Shown piece after piece: positions 47,873-57,884 of a stretch of 64,000 nucleotides of DNA. The position numbers and the translations under genes are program-made. Source of the stretch: Carpediemonas membranifera (lineage: Eukaryota > Fornicata); NCBI GenBank assembly GCA_019828565.1, contig JAHDYR010000017.1, forward strand, positions 124,001 to 188,000, written 5' to 3'. The notes under the pieces were generated by a model that worked only from the letters and a program-made list of their open reading frames with translations, was not told the origin of the DNA and made no database searches. Every line of letters starts with the position of its first letter. Within the stretch, counting starts at the first letter, position 1.

Positions 47873-48564
47873 ATGTTTGTGCTGGCGGAATTCAGGGATA
47901 CGGTCCGTGTGCCTCCCGATAAATTCAAGGAGGACAGCCGCACGAATATTATCACACAGATTGAGCAGCATTATGGTGGGAAAGTGGTTCCTGGTGTAGG
48001 TCTTTGCGTATGCCTTGATCGCATCATCAAAGCGGACGAAGAGGCTATTTTCCCCAACGACGGCGCAGCATTTATCAAGGTACACTTCTCATACATTGTG
48101 TTCTGTCCCCATGAGGGCGAGCTTCTCACTGGCAACGTCGTCCACTGCTCTCCCGTTCACGGCCTCATCGTCCACATGGGCTTCTTCGGCGACATATCAA
48201 TCCCACCAGGGCTTCTTCCTGAGCCAAGTATCTTGTTCGTTTACCACCGACAGACTCACACAGCATTGAAGCGGACGACAACGGCCTCCCGGGCTGGGTC
48301 TGGCAGTTTAAGGACGAGGACACGGGTGCGGTTGAGGAAATGCCCATCTCACTGGGCGATAAGATCAGATTCGCTGTTGATCGACTCAAATATCAATCAA
48401 AAGATGATGTCAAGCCTAACCCCGGCAACAAGCCCGAGGATGACACAGATATGAAGAAGACTGTGACGATGGACTCTGCGGTGACTGACAGGTTTGCCTC
48501 ATCTCCGCTCCGTCTGATTGGATCAATCAACAGCATCGGGTTGGGCCCGCTCAGCTGGTGGTAG
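47873..48564 (+). CDS. RPC8: RNA polymerase III subunit RPC8 (Rpc25/POLR3H)
   Basis: Spliced CDS 47873-48234 joined to 48264-48564, 220 residues. MFVLAEFRDTVRVPP and GLCVCLDRI mark the N-terminal tip domain; FPNDGAAFIKVHFSYIVFCPHEGELLTGNV and HMGFFGDISIPP mark the OB domain. The C-terminus ends GLGPLSWW, as in POLR3H. RPC8 forms, with RPC9, the stalk of Pol III, which initiates tRNA and 5S rNA synthesis. Removal of a 29-nt intron joins PSIF to IEADDNGLPGWVWQF, restoring the typical WxW strand. Confidence 0.92.
48235..48263 (+). other. 29-nt intron in RPC8
   Basis: Starts GTTCGT and ends GACTCACACAG; it is one base longer than the other five introns. It splits a TTC codon. Confidence 0.87.
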
Positions 48565-48625
48565 CGAGTGTGGGTTGGCCGTGATTTAACGTTTAATAAA
48601 CACGTAAAGCCACAAATAGTGTGGC

Positions 48626-48633
48626 TAAACTGC
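48626..48633 (+). promoter_or_regulatory. TAAACTGC octamer upstream of the ABCA gene
   Basis: Lies 34 nt before the ATG at 48668, same orientation as before strumpellin and preceded by the same GGC. Confidence 0.4.
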
Positions 48634-48667
48634 GGGATTTGACCACGACCTCCAGGATTGATTTCCC

Positions 48668-51475
48668 ATGGACGCCGTGCTGGAACGAGTTATTGAGCTT
48701 CCAGAAGATTCTCCTGGGAAGAATTTTGCATCGACGCTTTTACGTCGCTTGCGCCTGCTTCTCCACCGCCTCGCGATGGTCTTCCTTCCGTTTAAGGCGC
48801 TTTTTAATGCCGTGTTCTCGCACAGCAGCTCCTTCTTTAACAACTCGCGCGCCCTTTTCATCAAGCAGTTCATCCGCTGGCGCCGCAGCACCTTTACCCT
48901 GATTTGCATGTTTGCCCTGCCGATTGCCGCGATGTGTGTGATCAAGGGCCTCGACCTCTTCATCCAGAGTAAGATCGGCGACATGGACATTTTTGCCCTC
49001 AAGAACTACACCTCTTTCCGCACAGGCAACGTCGATAACTACTTCTTTCACGATTCGACGCTTGATTTCGACGGCCCCGCTTTCTACATCGCCAACGCCG
49101 ACACCGCCACCTGGGACTTCGGCAACTGGGACGTCCTGAACAGCGTCGGCAGCGAATACGCCGCTGACATGCCCAAAGCTGTATCGTCCTCGCCGATGCT
49201 CAAGGCACCCTACAACACGATGCAGCTCCCCAACGTAACGTCGTTCGATAGCGAGACCGACCTTGCCGCGTATCTCCTCTACGCGTGGGACAAGCGTGCC
49301 ACTCTCCTGATCATGAACAACCAGAGAACCATCAACCCGCCGATGGGCTCCATGGTCTTCACCAAGGCGGACGTGAACGCGACCGACGCCGTGTTCGAGC
49401 TGAACCTCGTCTCCAACTTCACCTACGCCGAGGACGCCACCGAGTACAGATCGATCGCCCAAGCGCTGAACCTGATCAAGACGGCATTCGTCAGGCACGA
49501 CAAATCTGATACGACCGTGGATATCACCGCGTCGACCGCGTACTACCCGAAGGACGGGACGGACTCGATCGACATCGTCGCGATCATCGCCGGCTACTTC
49601 TTCACCCCCCTCTTCCACTTCCTGCTGCCCTTCACGGCGACGTCGCTCGTGTACGAGAAGGAGCACAAGCTGCGCCTGATCATGCGCATGCTCGGCCTCA
49701 AGGGCGCCGAGTACTGGTTCGTCGAGGTCGTCTTCTTCCTCGTGCTGTCGCTCGTGATGAACAACGTCTTCATCGCCACCGGCTACCTCCTCGACCTCGC
49801 CATGTTCACGTCCCAGTCCGTCTGGGGCATGGAGTTCATCCTCTTCTGCTGGTCCGTCTCCGCTGCCGGCCAGACCATCCTCATGTCGACGCTGTTCTCG
49901 TCCGAGCGCCAGTGCACCATCCTCGCATGGGCGTACACGCTCATCGTCTCGATCATGGCCTACGTCGTCGTCGCCCTCGAGGCCACCATGGCCGGCCAGC
50001 AGGGCTGGAACATCTGGTGGATTCCCCCGATCGGCATCTGCGAGACCGTCCTCGGCTGGGGCTTCTCGACGTCCTCGACGGGCCACCCGATGACCACCGA
50101 GAGCGCTATCGACCCCACCGGCTTCTACGGACGGATGTCGTGGTCGCTCTTGGCCTCTGGCTTCATCCTCGGCGGCCTGGGCGTCTACCTCGACCGCGTC
50201 ATGCCCACGACCCCCGACACGGTCGAGCCCTTCTACTTCCCCTTCCTGCCCCGCACCTGGATGCCCGTCCGCTCCAAGGTGCCCAGCCGCGAGAAGATCG
50301 AGAAGAACCTCTCGCTGTCTGAGCGCCGCGTCCAGCACGAGGGCAAGACCGTCTGCGACGCCATCGAGATGCGCAAGGAGGGCCGCAAGGTGCTCGCCTC
50401 CAACTACGGCATTGTCATCGCCGACCTGCGCAAGTCGTTCAAGTCGTTTGGCCTCTTCAAGCGCCACGAGGTCAAGGCCGTCGCCGGCATCAACTACGCC
50501 ATCCGCCGCAACGAGTGCTTCGGCCTGCTCGGCCACAACGGCGCGGGGAAGACGACCGCGGTCAACATCCTCGCGGGCACTGTCAACCCGACCTCCGGCA
50601 TCGCCTACGTTCACGGCTTCGACATCAAGACGCAGATGGGCAACGTCCGCAAGATCTGCGGCGTCTGCCCCCAGGACGACATCGTCTGGCCCGAACTCAC
50701 CGGCGCCGAGCACCTCAACTTCTTCGGCCGCATCAAGGGTGTGCCCTCGATCCGCCTCGGCAAGGAGGTCTACGAGGGCCTCGCCTCCGTCCGCCTCGAG
50801 CGCCCCTGCGACCTGCCCAAGCACGTCTCGGCCTACTCCGGCGGCATGCGCCGCCGCCTGTGCGTGGCCATCGCCTTTATGGGCGACCCCGAGGTCGTCC
50901 TGCTCGACGAGCCCACCACCGGCCTCGACCCCGAGACCCGCCGCGGCCTCTGGGAGATCATCCGCGCGAAGAAGGCCGGCCGCACGATCCTGCTGACGAC
51001 CCACTCCATGGAAGAGGCCGACGCCCTCTGCAACAGGCTCTCCATCATGAAGGACGGCCGCGTCGCCGTCCTCGGCTCCCCCACGGCCCTCAAGAAGGAG
51101 CTCGGCGCCACGACCTACTCCCTCGTCATGAACTGCAACCCTCCCCGCGCCGCCGGCGTCTCCGTCTCCGAGCACGAGCGCTTTGTCACAGCCAACGTCG
51201 AGGATTGCATGGCCTTCTTGAACGAGCACTGCGACTCGCTCAAGGTCGAGAAGAACGTCGCCGGCTCCCTCAGCTTCACGTTCATCGCCGCGCCCCCTGG
51301 CGCCAACGAGCCCGGCAAGCCGTCGCTCTCCGAGATGTCCCGCATCCTGCGGGAGGGCGAGGGCAAGCACGGCTACGTCGAGTGGGGCGTCGCCTCGCCC
51401 AGCCTCGAGGAGGTCTTCATCAAGGTCTCCGAGGAGGCCGTCGTCAAGGAGCCGACCAACGATGAGTTTGCGTAA
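48668..51475 (+). CDS. ABC transporter, ABCA-type half transporter
   Basis: The protein has 935 residues: a cytosolic N-terminus, one membrane helix near residue 80, a luminal loop of about 210 residues with N-glycosylation-like NVT/NFT sites, then about six helices (residues 310-525) and one nucleotide-binding domain (about 585-830). The NBD shows Walker [10 protein letters not shown], the Q loop CPQDD, the signature YSGGMRRRL, Walker [14 protein letters not shown] and the H loop THSMEE. The GLDPETRR and long luminal loop fit the ABCA subfamily, which flips lipids. With one NBD it must dimerise. A second, inverted copy lies at the right end of the window. Confidence 0.9.
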   Translation: MDAVLERVIELPEDSPGKNFASTLLRRLRLLLHRLAMVFLPFKALFNAVFSHSSSFFNNSRALFIKQFIRWRRSTFTLICMFALPIAAMCVIKGLDLFIQSKIGDMDIFALKNYTSFRTGNVDNYFFHDSTLDFDGPAFYIANADTATWDFGNWDVLNSVGSEYAADMPKAVSSSPMLKAPYNTMQLPNVTSFDSETDLAAYLLYAWDKRATLLIMNNQRTINPPMGSMVFTKADVNATDAVFELNLVSNFTYAEDATEYRSIAQALNLIKTAFVRHDKSDTTVDITASTAYYPKDGTDSIDIVAIIAGYFFTPLFHFLLPFTATSLVYEKEHKLRLIMRMLGLKGAEYWFVEVVFFLVLSLVMNNVFIATGYLLDLAMFTSQSVWGMEFILFCWSVSAAGQTILMSTLFSSERQCTILAWAYTLIVSIMAYVVVALEATMAGQQGWNIWWIPPIGICETVLGWGFSTSSTGHPMTTESAIDPTGFYGRMSWSLLASGFILGGLGVYLDRVMPTTPDTVEPFYFPFLPRTWMPVRSKVPSREKIEKNLSLSERRVQHEGKTVCDAIEMRKEGRKVLASNYGIVIADLRKSFKSFGLFKRHEVKAVAGINYAIRRNECFGLLGHNGAGKTTAVNILAGTVNPTSGIAYVHGFDIKTQMGNVRKICGVCPQDDIVWPELTGAEHLNFFGRIKGVPSIRLGKEVYEGLASVRLERPCDLPKHVSAYSGGMRRRLCVAIAFMGDPEVVLLDEPTTGLDPETRRGLWEIIRAKKAGRTILLTTHSMEEADALCNRLSIMKDGRVAVLGSPTALKKELGATTYSLVMNCNPPRAAGVSVSEHERFVTANVEDCMAFLNEHCDSLKVEKNVAGSLSFTFIAAPPGANEPGKPSLSEMSRILREGEGKHGYVEWGVASPSLEEVFIKVSEEAVVKEPTNDEFA

Positions 51476-51682
51476 AGTCTGTTTTTCTGTGCGGGTCCAC
51501 GCGGCCTGGAAAAGCGCGGGTCAGCTTGCTATGATGAGCGTGGGATGCCCGGCGACACGCATGACGGCCCCGCTGTGGTCACCCAGTCCGAGCTGGCGAT
51601 GATGCGGGTGGGCTCAATCTTGCAATCAGAGACGGCATCTGCGCCATAAACATTCTTCCCGAATCATCCCGCCCTGCTTTGC
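49330..51682 (+). repeat. Inverted duplication, left arm (ABCA)
   Basis: Nearly identical to the reverse complement of 61648-64000. Identity extends past the ABCA stop through about 207 nt of 3' flank and ends abruptly after CCTGCTTTGC at 51682. The left end of this arm cannot be fixed because the other arm runs off the window. Confidence 0.92.
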
Positions 51683-52249
51683 ATGGCCATCCGAGCTGAT
51701 GACGGCATGCTATGGTGTACCAGACATCCTTGTTCCTGTCTGAATAATCAAACTCACCCATCCCATCCAGTCCCATCACAAAAGAGTCGGGTCAGAGATT
51801 GGACAACCGCCATGTTGACTGACTCCTGCACGAATTCACCGCATGGCCATTTAAGGTTGGCCGTGCGCATCAGCATTCCGGACATCTGAGTTGCCGACTT
51901 CCGATCAGTTTCACTGAGTAAGGTTGGGTCAAGCGTCATCAGCAGAAGGGGCAGGCGCTGCTGGATGGATTGCCAACTAATGCATACGACGACATACAGT
52001 CCAGTGTAGGGCGGTCTCGGCCCGTCTTGCGTCTCGTTTATCGATTAAACGATGGTTGCCGGGGCCAGTCAGCCCAACCGAACAAGCCCCCCGTATCAAA
52101 AGCTTGGCCGTGCTCTCGCCTGCACTCTAAGTGACTCTGCACGAGGCACTGCGTTGGACTCCTGAAGAAGCGCCGCGTATCTTGCGCGGCGGCCTCGCAA
52201 AATGCTCTGTGGAAGATGACAAAATTTCCGAAAAACAACGGCATCGTGC
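51683..52249. other. Intergenic, no gene recognised
   Basis: 567 bases from the duplication break to the next gene. A small inverted repeat CGTTTA-TCGAT-TAAACG sits near 52036-52053. Short open frames have no domain support. Confidence 0.4.
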
Positions 52250-52825
52250 ATGCGAATGTCAATGTTAGTTCCTCTCTTCTTATCCATTCTCTCGTTTTCT
52301 CTCTGCACGTGCCCTCCGGCTGATGATGCCAAAAGATCCTACACAACGCTGAATCCAACAACAGCGGAGACGATTTGCTCGACATGCCTCCCTAGTGGAA
52401 CACAGTGCAAGCCTTCTGAGCTCTGCGTGTTTTCCCCATCCCTTGGCTACCACTCATGCGCCACCACATACGCCTCGATGGCCGATTGCACCCTTCGAGC
52501 CTGGGGCACCAATCCAGAGTGCTCCGCAGGCTTGCAGTGCCTTGGACACAAGTGCCGCATGTGCTGGGACCACACGGTGCACCCAGAGCACCCAGAGTAC
52601 GTCTGCCGTGACGGGACTTGGTCGCTTAGGACGTACGGCGATTATCTGCTCGAACCGAGGTACACGGCGATAGTCCTGTTTGTAGCAGCTCTAGGGCTCT
52701 TCGGCACATGCGTCTGCTGCGGCCAGTGTGCTGTCACGTGTCTGGATTCGTATTCCTTGCGTCAGTTCCTCAAGGCACAGGCTAGACGCACCAACAGGTC
52801 GCTGAGGAAGAGAAAGGGGTTGTAG
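52250..52825 (+). CDS. Cysteine-rich single-pass membrane protein
   Basis: The protein has 191 residues; three in-frame ATGs (52250, 52256 and 52262) precede the signal peptide (LVPLFLSILSFSLCTC). An ectodomain with about 14 cysteines includes CSTCLPSGTQCKPSELC, CSAGLQCLGHKCRMC. A membrane helix (YTAIVLFVAALGLFGTCVCCG) and a basic cytoplasmic tail (KAQARRTNRSLRKRKG) follow. This resembles the cysteine-rich surface proteins common in diplomonad-like protists, but no CXXC-repeat VSP signature such as CRGKA is seen. Confidence 0.65.
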   Translation: MRMSMLVPLFLSILSFSLCTCPPADDAKRSYTTLNPTTAETICSTCLPSGTQCKPSELCVFSPSLGYHSCATTYASMADCTLRAWGTNPECSAGLQCLGHKCRMCWDHTVHPEHPEYVCRDGTWSLRTYGDYLLEPRYTAIVLFVAALGLFGTCVCCGQCAVTCLDSYSLRQFLKAQARRTNRSLRKRKGL

Positions 52826-52875
52826 TAGTTGAATGGTATTCTGCATGTGCTGGATGGGTGCATGTAACTCAGTAA

Positions 52876-53932
52876 ATGGAAAGTCGGGAAGTCGAAATGA
52901 CGACCATCGGCGAATGGTGCTTTGTTGACGAAGGTGGAAGCTCTTTAGTGTTTCAATACATCGGCTCTAGCGATGAATACGTGTGTTTCGTGATTTGATC
53001 TTATGTAGAAGAATCATGTTCTGAGAATCACAAAGAACGTCAAAGAACTCGCGCTTGACGATCGTATTCGCCTTGAGAGCATAGTAGAGCCTATAATTAG
53101 GCCTCATATTCTCAAATGGAAGCTCATACCTCTTCCAAGCGACTTTTTGACCCCTCTTCTCGCGTCCTGCAACGCCGTTCGATCCCCACAGCGCATTTCA
53201 TCGCAGAAATCAGTATGCCCCACCGCTATGCTGATGGAAAGCGCATTCAGTGACACAAATACGAACAGAACGCCCCTGTTTGCATTCGAACTGAAGCCAA
53301 AGCGTGGCTTCTGTGATGTGGGGCCGGACGGGAAGAAGCTGGCTGTCTCACACTACAGGAGGCTGCAGCAGTTGAAGCTTGCTACAGGTCAGATCAGAGA
53401 AATCTCAGGATATGATCCAATCGACATATTTAGCGGAGATTTAAGCCGTGTGACCGCAGCAGTCCAGTTTCTACTGGCTAACCCACAGAATAACCTTAAG
53501 ATATTCTCATTCAACGGCAGTTCATCCTCTATCCATCCCGACCTGATCTTCGGCGGCCGCTGCAAAGAACCCTGCCTGCCTGAGTTCGTCAACGCGGTCA
53601 AGATTGCAAAGATTCTGGCCGAATCTGACGCCCTGAAGGCCATACACAATCTCCAGAACCTATCCCAAGATTTTATATCCGATATCAAATCTGTTTTCGA
53701 GACTTTGAACCAACCGTTCGACTGGGCCGGCCAGCCCCTCAGCGCCAGCACGCCCCTGGCCCGTGTTCAGCGGTATCTGATTGCTGCCTCTGCCAATGAC
53801 TGCTCCTTGATAGTGACAGTTTTCACAGATGGTCTGACGAGAGAAAGGGTGGTCGATCTCGACATCAAGGAACCATGGCGTCTGGAGCGGTGGGAGGGGG
53901 TTTATGGTCAGATTGAGGGGCTGGAGGAATGA
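52876..53932 (+). CDS. IPK1: Inositol-pentakisphosphate 2-kinase
   Basis: Spliced CDS 52876-52980 joined to 53009-53932, 342 residues; an in-frame ATG at 52897 is an alternative start. Exon 1 gives the N-lobe start (IGEWCFVDEGGSSLVFQYIGSS) and exon 2 continues KNHVLRITK, the ATP-binding strand with its lysine. FAFELKPKRGF matches the EIKPKxGF signature of the family, followed by YDPIDIFSGD and LLANPQNNLKIFSFNG. The enzyme phosphorylates InsP5 at position 2 to make InsP6. Without the 28-nt intron the N-lobe is cut off. The next small gene starts 3 nt after its stop. Confidence 0.9.
52981..53008 (+). other. 28-nt intron in IPK1
   Basis: Starts GTGTGT and ends ATCTTATGTAG, a weaker 3' motif than in the other introns. 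It lies between codons, and its removal joins DEY to KNHVLRITK. Confidence 0.85.
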
Positions 53933-53935
53933 ATT

Positions 53936-54202
53936 ATGGACACGATGCGGATTACGGCACTTACGCGAATCTCCAGATCCCTAATTACCGTTAAATTCCC
54001 GTGTCTCGACGCAGTGGTTCTTCAGAAGGCTCTTCAGCGGCTGGACGCTTGCATTACCGACGTTGACACTGAAATCTCTAGGTTGAACGGCATGGTGCTT
54101 TCCGACGAGAAGATCGATGCCCGCCTCGGCTGGATGGACGCTTCTCGCGCTCTCCTCGCCTCCATGCGCTCTTCGACGCCCAAGAGTGGCAGAGACGTCT
54201 AG
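53936..54202 (+). CDS. Small hypothetical helical protein
   Basis: 88 residues with an ATG 3 nt after the IPK1 stop and a stop 9 nt before the next gene. LQKALQRLDACITDVDTEISRLNG is a plausible short coiled coil. The same-strand packing is operon-like, but trans-spliced or independent transcripts cannot be told apart from sequence. No family recognised. Confidence 0.5.
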   Translation: MDTMRITALTRISRSLITVKFPCLDAVVLQKALQRLDACITDVDTEISRLNGMVLSDEKIDARLGWMDASRALLASMRSSTPKSGRDV

Positions 54203-54211
54203 CGTGAAGCA

Positions 54212-55814
54212 ATGATTAGCTTGCATTCCATCAGTTTGCGCGAATATGTGGATCTGCCAGGTGACATTCCCACTCTCATGCGAGAGGCCCTTACTCAAGA
54301 GTTTGGCGAGGATATCCCGGACGAAGAGGGCGATGCCAGCAAAGCCACGGCCGAGGAGGTGACTAGCGCGCTCTTGGCCCTCGACCTCCACCATCGCTGT
54401 GCCATCAGCTTTGTCAGACAGGCTGCCGCATCTCTCTCGCACAGCCTCCTGCTGTCCATGAACAGGCCTCTGGCGCCCGGCGAGGACCTCCCACCCCGCC
54501 TATTCACGCTGAACCAGGGCGTGGTGTGGGCGTGTCTCATGGGTGGCGGGGCCAACCCAGACCTCGAGGACAGTGTGCCGGTCGAGGGTCGAAAGCTGTG
54601 GCCAAGCGGGCACATGATCCACGACAAGATCCGCAACGCTCTAACGCCCGAAGGAAAATGCCTCTGGTTCCTCTGCCGCAAGTTCTTCTTCACGATGAAC
54701 GTCGCCGAGAAGGACGGCGAGAGCTATCACTACTCTGGACGAGAGTGTTACTACCACCACCGCATGTACATGGGCCGACTCTTCATGCTTGATCCGGAGC
54801 ATCATACCGCCTTCACCAGGGCCAGGATGCCAAGGGCTCGAGGTCTACAACGACAACTTCACCCACATCGCCATGACGCCCAAGGGCCTGTGGGGCTGGG
54901 GGAATAACAATGATGGCCAGCTGGGGTTCGAGTCATCTGAGTTCGTCGTCCCGACCCGCCTCACCTTCCCCGCTTGCCCAGAGATCGCCGAGCTCGAGGC
55001 CAGCCTGCCCCCTTGGGAGAAGCACAGGATGGTGACAGATGTGTCGATGGATACCTATCGGACATTCATACTCACCCCAGTCGGCACTGTCATGACCGGC
55101 CACATGGTTAACTGGGTTGCCGACCCAGTCGAGGAGGAGAATGAGCACCTCTTCCACCCAGTCGCCGTGCCATCTGGCTTTGTCCCAGATCACATCATGT
55201 TGGATCACTTGACTGTTATCCTCTCCATGGGCAATCAGCAGTTTATCAGCGGGTGGAACCGATGTGGCCGGCTGGGTGTCGGACACGAGAATGAGATGAC
55301 TGGCTTCGTCGACCTGCCCTGTAGGGTCGACCGGATCCTGCAAGTTGCGAGTGACTTCAACGTATTCCTCACCGGCCGCCAGATTCTGTTCGCCGGCGAA
55401 GTCACCCCGCATATCGCCCAGTCGGGCCTGCTACCTGGGTACAGTAAGGGCGACAAGTGCCTCACGGCCACCCCGTTCCGGTTCCCAGAGAGTGTCAAGC
55501 GATTCTGTTGCTTCATGGCTGTAGCTTGGGTCAGCGAGGGCCAGACTCATCTGTTTAATGACGAAGTCCAGTGCTGTGTGCCCTTTGAGGCCACAGGATT
55601 TATCACAAGATATGAAAGTGACACAAGAATCCTTCAAGTCCGCGATGCCCCCGGCCAGTGGTTTGAGGTGCAGGCAGTGTTAGTCTGGGTGGCCGAGATG
55701 GTCGAGTGCGAGGCATCCCATATCCCTCGTATGTACTATCAGATCCCCCCAGTCGACGTCGACCCGTGGCTCGAGCAGTTAATTAGATTCATCCCCCAGT
55801 CAGTGCATGAGTGA
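54212..55814 (+). pseudogene. RCC1-repeat-like protein, one frameshift
   Basis: The first frame (54212 to about 54830) and the second (about 54800 to 55814) belong to one protein of roughly 530 residues. The second half carries RCC1-type blades (LWGWGNNNDGQLGFE, FISGWNRCGRLGVGHENE), and the first half has an unknown N-terminal domain with cysteine-poor helical sequence. The frame changes by one base between about 54790 and 54835. No donor/acceptor pair of the 28-29 nt kind fits, so a genuine frameshift or a base error is more likely than an intron. RCC1-like propellers act as GTPase exchange factors or protein-binding platforms. Confidence 0.6.
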
Positions 55815-56245
55815 GTCGACTCTGCCCGGTCCTGTCCTGGGCCGACGATAAACTTGTCGCAGAGCAGTGTTGTCTGCCTCGGGCGAGTCACCCGCAAAAT
55901 CAGATCCGTAGCATCATGGTCTGCCGATCGCCCAAGATGTAGCATTGATCTGGTGGGGCCAATCCTCTCAGAGGGTCAACGAAACATGTCATTTTGTTGT
56001 ATGTGCTCGTGTATCAGTCGTTGAGCTTCCTCGTCTCAGCTAGGCTCCGATAAACCCGTGATTTGTGTCATGCTCTCAACCGTGTGCCACCCTGCCTAAC
56101 AAATATCACCGTTATGTCTGCAAGATCAGTAGCGGCGGACTGCAGGCCTTTAGGTTGGCTCCCCACGAAGAGATACAGAGCATTTATCAGCTTTATGTGA
56201 GTGGGGTGGCTTCCGTAAATACCATATCGCCTGAAGAATCATTTC
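55815..56245. other. Intergenic, no gene recognised
   Basis: 431 bases between the RCC1-like gene and the ARF-like GTPase. Overlapping short frames on both strands lack any domain or conserved start. The upstream region of the GTPase carries no TAAACTGC motif. Confidence 0.4.
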
Positions 56246-56806
56246 ATGGGGGGAATCATCAGCAAAGGAGCACGTACAGCCTTTGGTCCTCTTTTCAAGT
56301 CCAAGAAACGCTTCCAGATTCTCTTTGTAGGCCTTGAATCAGCTGGCAAGTCCACCATATTCAAATGGATCACTGATCGTCAGTTTGTCGCCACCAACCC
56401 GACTGTAGGCTTTGATATGGCGAAGCACAGCGTCAAAAACATCGATTTCATGATGTGGGACCTCGGTGGGCAGTATGCGATCCGTCCGCAGTGGCGCCAT
56501 TACTACACGGGCACTTTCCTCATCGTGTTCGTCGTGGACACCGCCAACGAGATGGCTGTCCGTGATGCTGGCGCAGAGCTCCACAACATGCTCCGCGAGT
56601 CCTCGCTGAAGGGCGTTAATCTGCTCATTCTGTTCAACAAGCGCGACCTTCCCAACGCCCTCCCAGAGGACCAGGTGATGAAGCTCATGCGCCTCGAGTC
56701 CATCAGAGATAACCAGTATAGATGCCAGCTCACGTGTGGCCTGAACGGCGAGGGCGTGGAGGAGGCGCTGACCTGGCTCGTCGCCGTCGCCAAGCAGGGC
56801 ATGTGA
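56246..56806 (+). CDS. ARF/ARL family small GTPase
   Basis: The protein has 186 residues. MGGIIS gives an N-myristoylation-type glycine at position 2. GLESAGKST is the P loop, NPTVGFDMAKH the switch I threonine region, WDLGGQYAIRPQWRHYY the switch II and interswitch part, NKRDLPNA the guanine-specificity loop, and TCGLNGEGV replaces the usual SAxxG motif. The pattern is that of an ARF-like protein controlling membrane traffic or ciliary transport. It is divergent enough that the specific ARL class cannot be named. Confidence 0.9.
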   Translation: MGGIISKGARTAFGPLFKSKKRFQILFVGLESAGKSTIFKWITDRQFVATNPTVGFDMAKHSVKNIDFMMWDLGGQYAIRPQWRHYYTGTFLIVFVVDTANEMAVRDAGAELHNMLRESSLKGVNLLILFNKRDLPNALPEDQVMKLMRLESIRDNQYRCQLTCGLNGEGVEEALTWLVAVAKQGM

Positions 56807-56933
56807 TCCATCGTATGCCCACCACTTGCTGCCGGTATCGATTGTAGAAAGGGTGTTTCTTCAAACAGTATGTATAGCAATGCGGCTCGACATAAATACA
56901 TAAACACTTCATGCAGGGTTACTCATCTTTATC

Positions 56934-57617
56934 TCAGAGCTCATCGGCGAAGATATCCTCGGGCTCGACCTTATCTTCCTCCTCCGCTGCCATAAGCTTA
57001 GCAAGTTCCTCCTCATAGATCTCCTGGCAAGTCTGCGGCCTCCGGTTCGTCTCGGGCTCGATCTCCTCCCAGATTTCCTTCACCAGGTATTCAACACCGG
57101 TTGTGTTGATGTACGTCGGGAACCCAGTGCTCTTGCTTATGTGAAGGTCCATGATGGCATCATCTAGGCTAGCAGTCATGAACTGGAAGGGCTCTGTGAT
57201 TGTAAAGATCCATGTGTCCTCCTTCTCCGACTTGAACTCAAACTTCTCGTCCACGTAATCCGGGTGGAATGGGATGAAGGTCCCCTGCATGGCCGTGCAC
57301 TGCTCGATGCTCTCGTGGTACGTCGTATTGTCCTGGGGGCGGATAGACATCTCCATCTCGAAGGTCTTTTGGTGATCGGAGGTGATTGTCCAATGGGAAA
57401 GAGCCCAGGAGCTGTCATAGTCATCACCAACACCAAAGAAATAGTCGCCGATCACGAAAATGCCTGTAAGCTGAGGCATCGTGTGGCTTTGCATCTGTAC
57501 GCGCATACCCCAGCTGTTAGTCATGATTGGCGCAACCTCCGTTAGTTTAACGGGATCTACTGCGCAGACGCTCGATAAAATGAGTGTTACGGCAAGAGCC
57601 AGAGCTGCTGCGGGCAT
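56934..57617 (-). CDS. Secreted/ER-lumen protein ending ADEL
   Basis: The protein has 227 residues. The signal peptide MPAAALALAVTLILSSVCA is followed by a beta-rich domain (about 30-170) with few cysteines. The C-terminal 60 residues are very acidic (EEDKVEPEDIFADEL). The last four residues ADEL resemble the KDEL/HDEL retrieval signal, so ER residency is possible. No enzymatic motif is recognised. Confidence 0.62.
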   Translation of the reverse strand: MPAAALALAVTLILSSVCAVDPVKLTEVAPIMTNSWGMRVQMQSHTMPQLTGIFVIGDYFFGVGDDYDSSWALSHWTITSDHQKTFEMEMSIRPQDNTTYHESIEQCTAMQGTFIPFHPDYVDEKFEFKSEKEDTWIFTITEPFQFMTASLDDAIMDLHISKSTGFPTYINTTGVEYLVKEIWEEIEPETNRRPQTCQEIYEEELAKLMAAEEEDKVEPEDIFADEL

Positions 57618-57884
57618 TTAGCGTCGTTTCCTGATGTGCGACTCACCCGACTTGATCTCGCCACGTCACCCAACGTAATGACACACGGGCAACGGCAGTA
57701 GCAGAGACCAGAGTGTGCCGGGTACTGCTATCCCCAACGAGAATGTTGTTGGAATAATCATGCAGGGTTAACCTTTTTCTGCTCAGTTTCCCTGATTGAA
57801 AAATCCAATCTCAACCCGACCAAGCGATAATGCAGTGCATTTACCTATATACCTAATATATATAACAGACCGGGATAAATCAAT

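Noticed and set aside
48740-51370. Very long open frame (876 codons) antisense to the ABCA gene
   Set aside because: It is a by-product of strong third-position GC bias; its Glu/Gly/Asp/Val-rich, low-complexity translation has no domain, while the sense frame has all ABC motifs.
54780-54840. Intron starting GTACATGGG to explain the RCC1 frame change
   Set aside because: Length 34, no GTNNGT-type donor match and no CAG acceptor motif, unlike the six supported introns.
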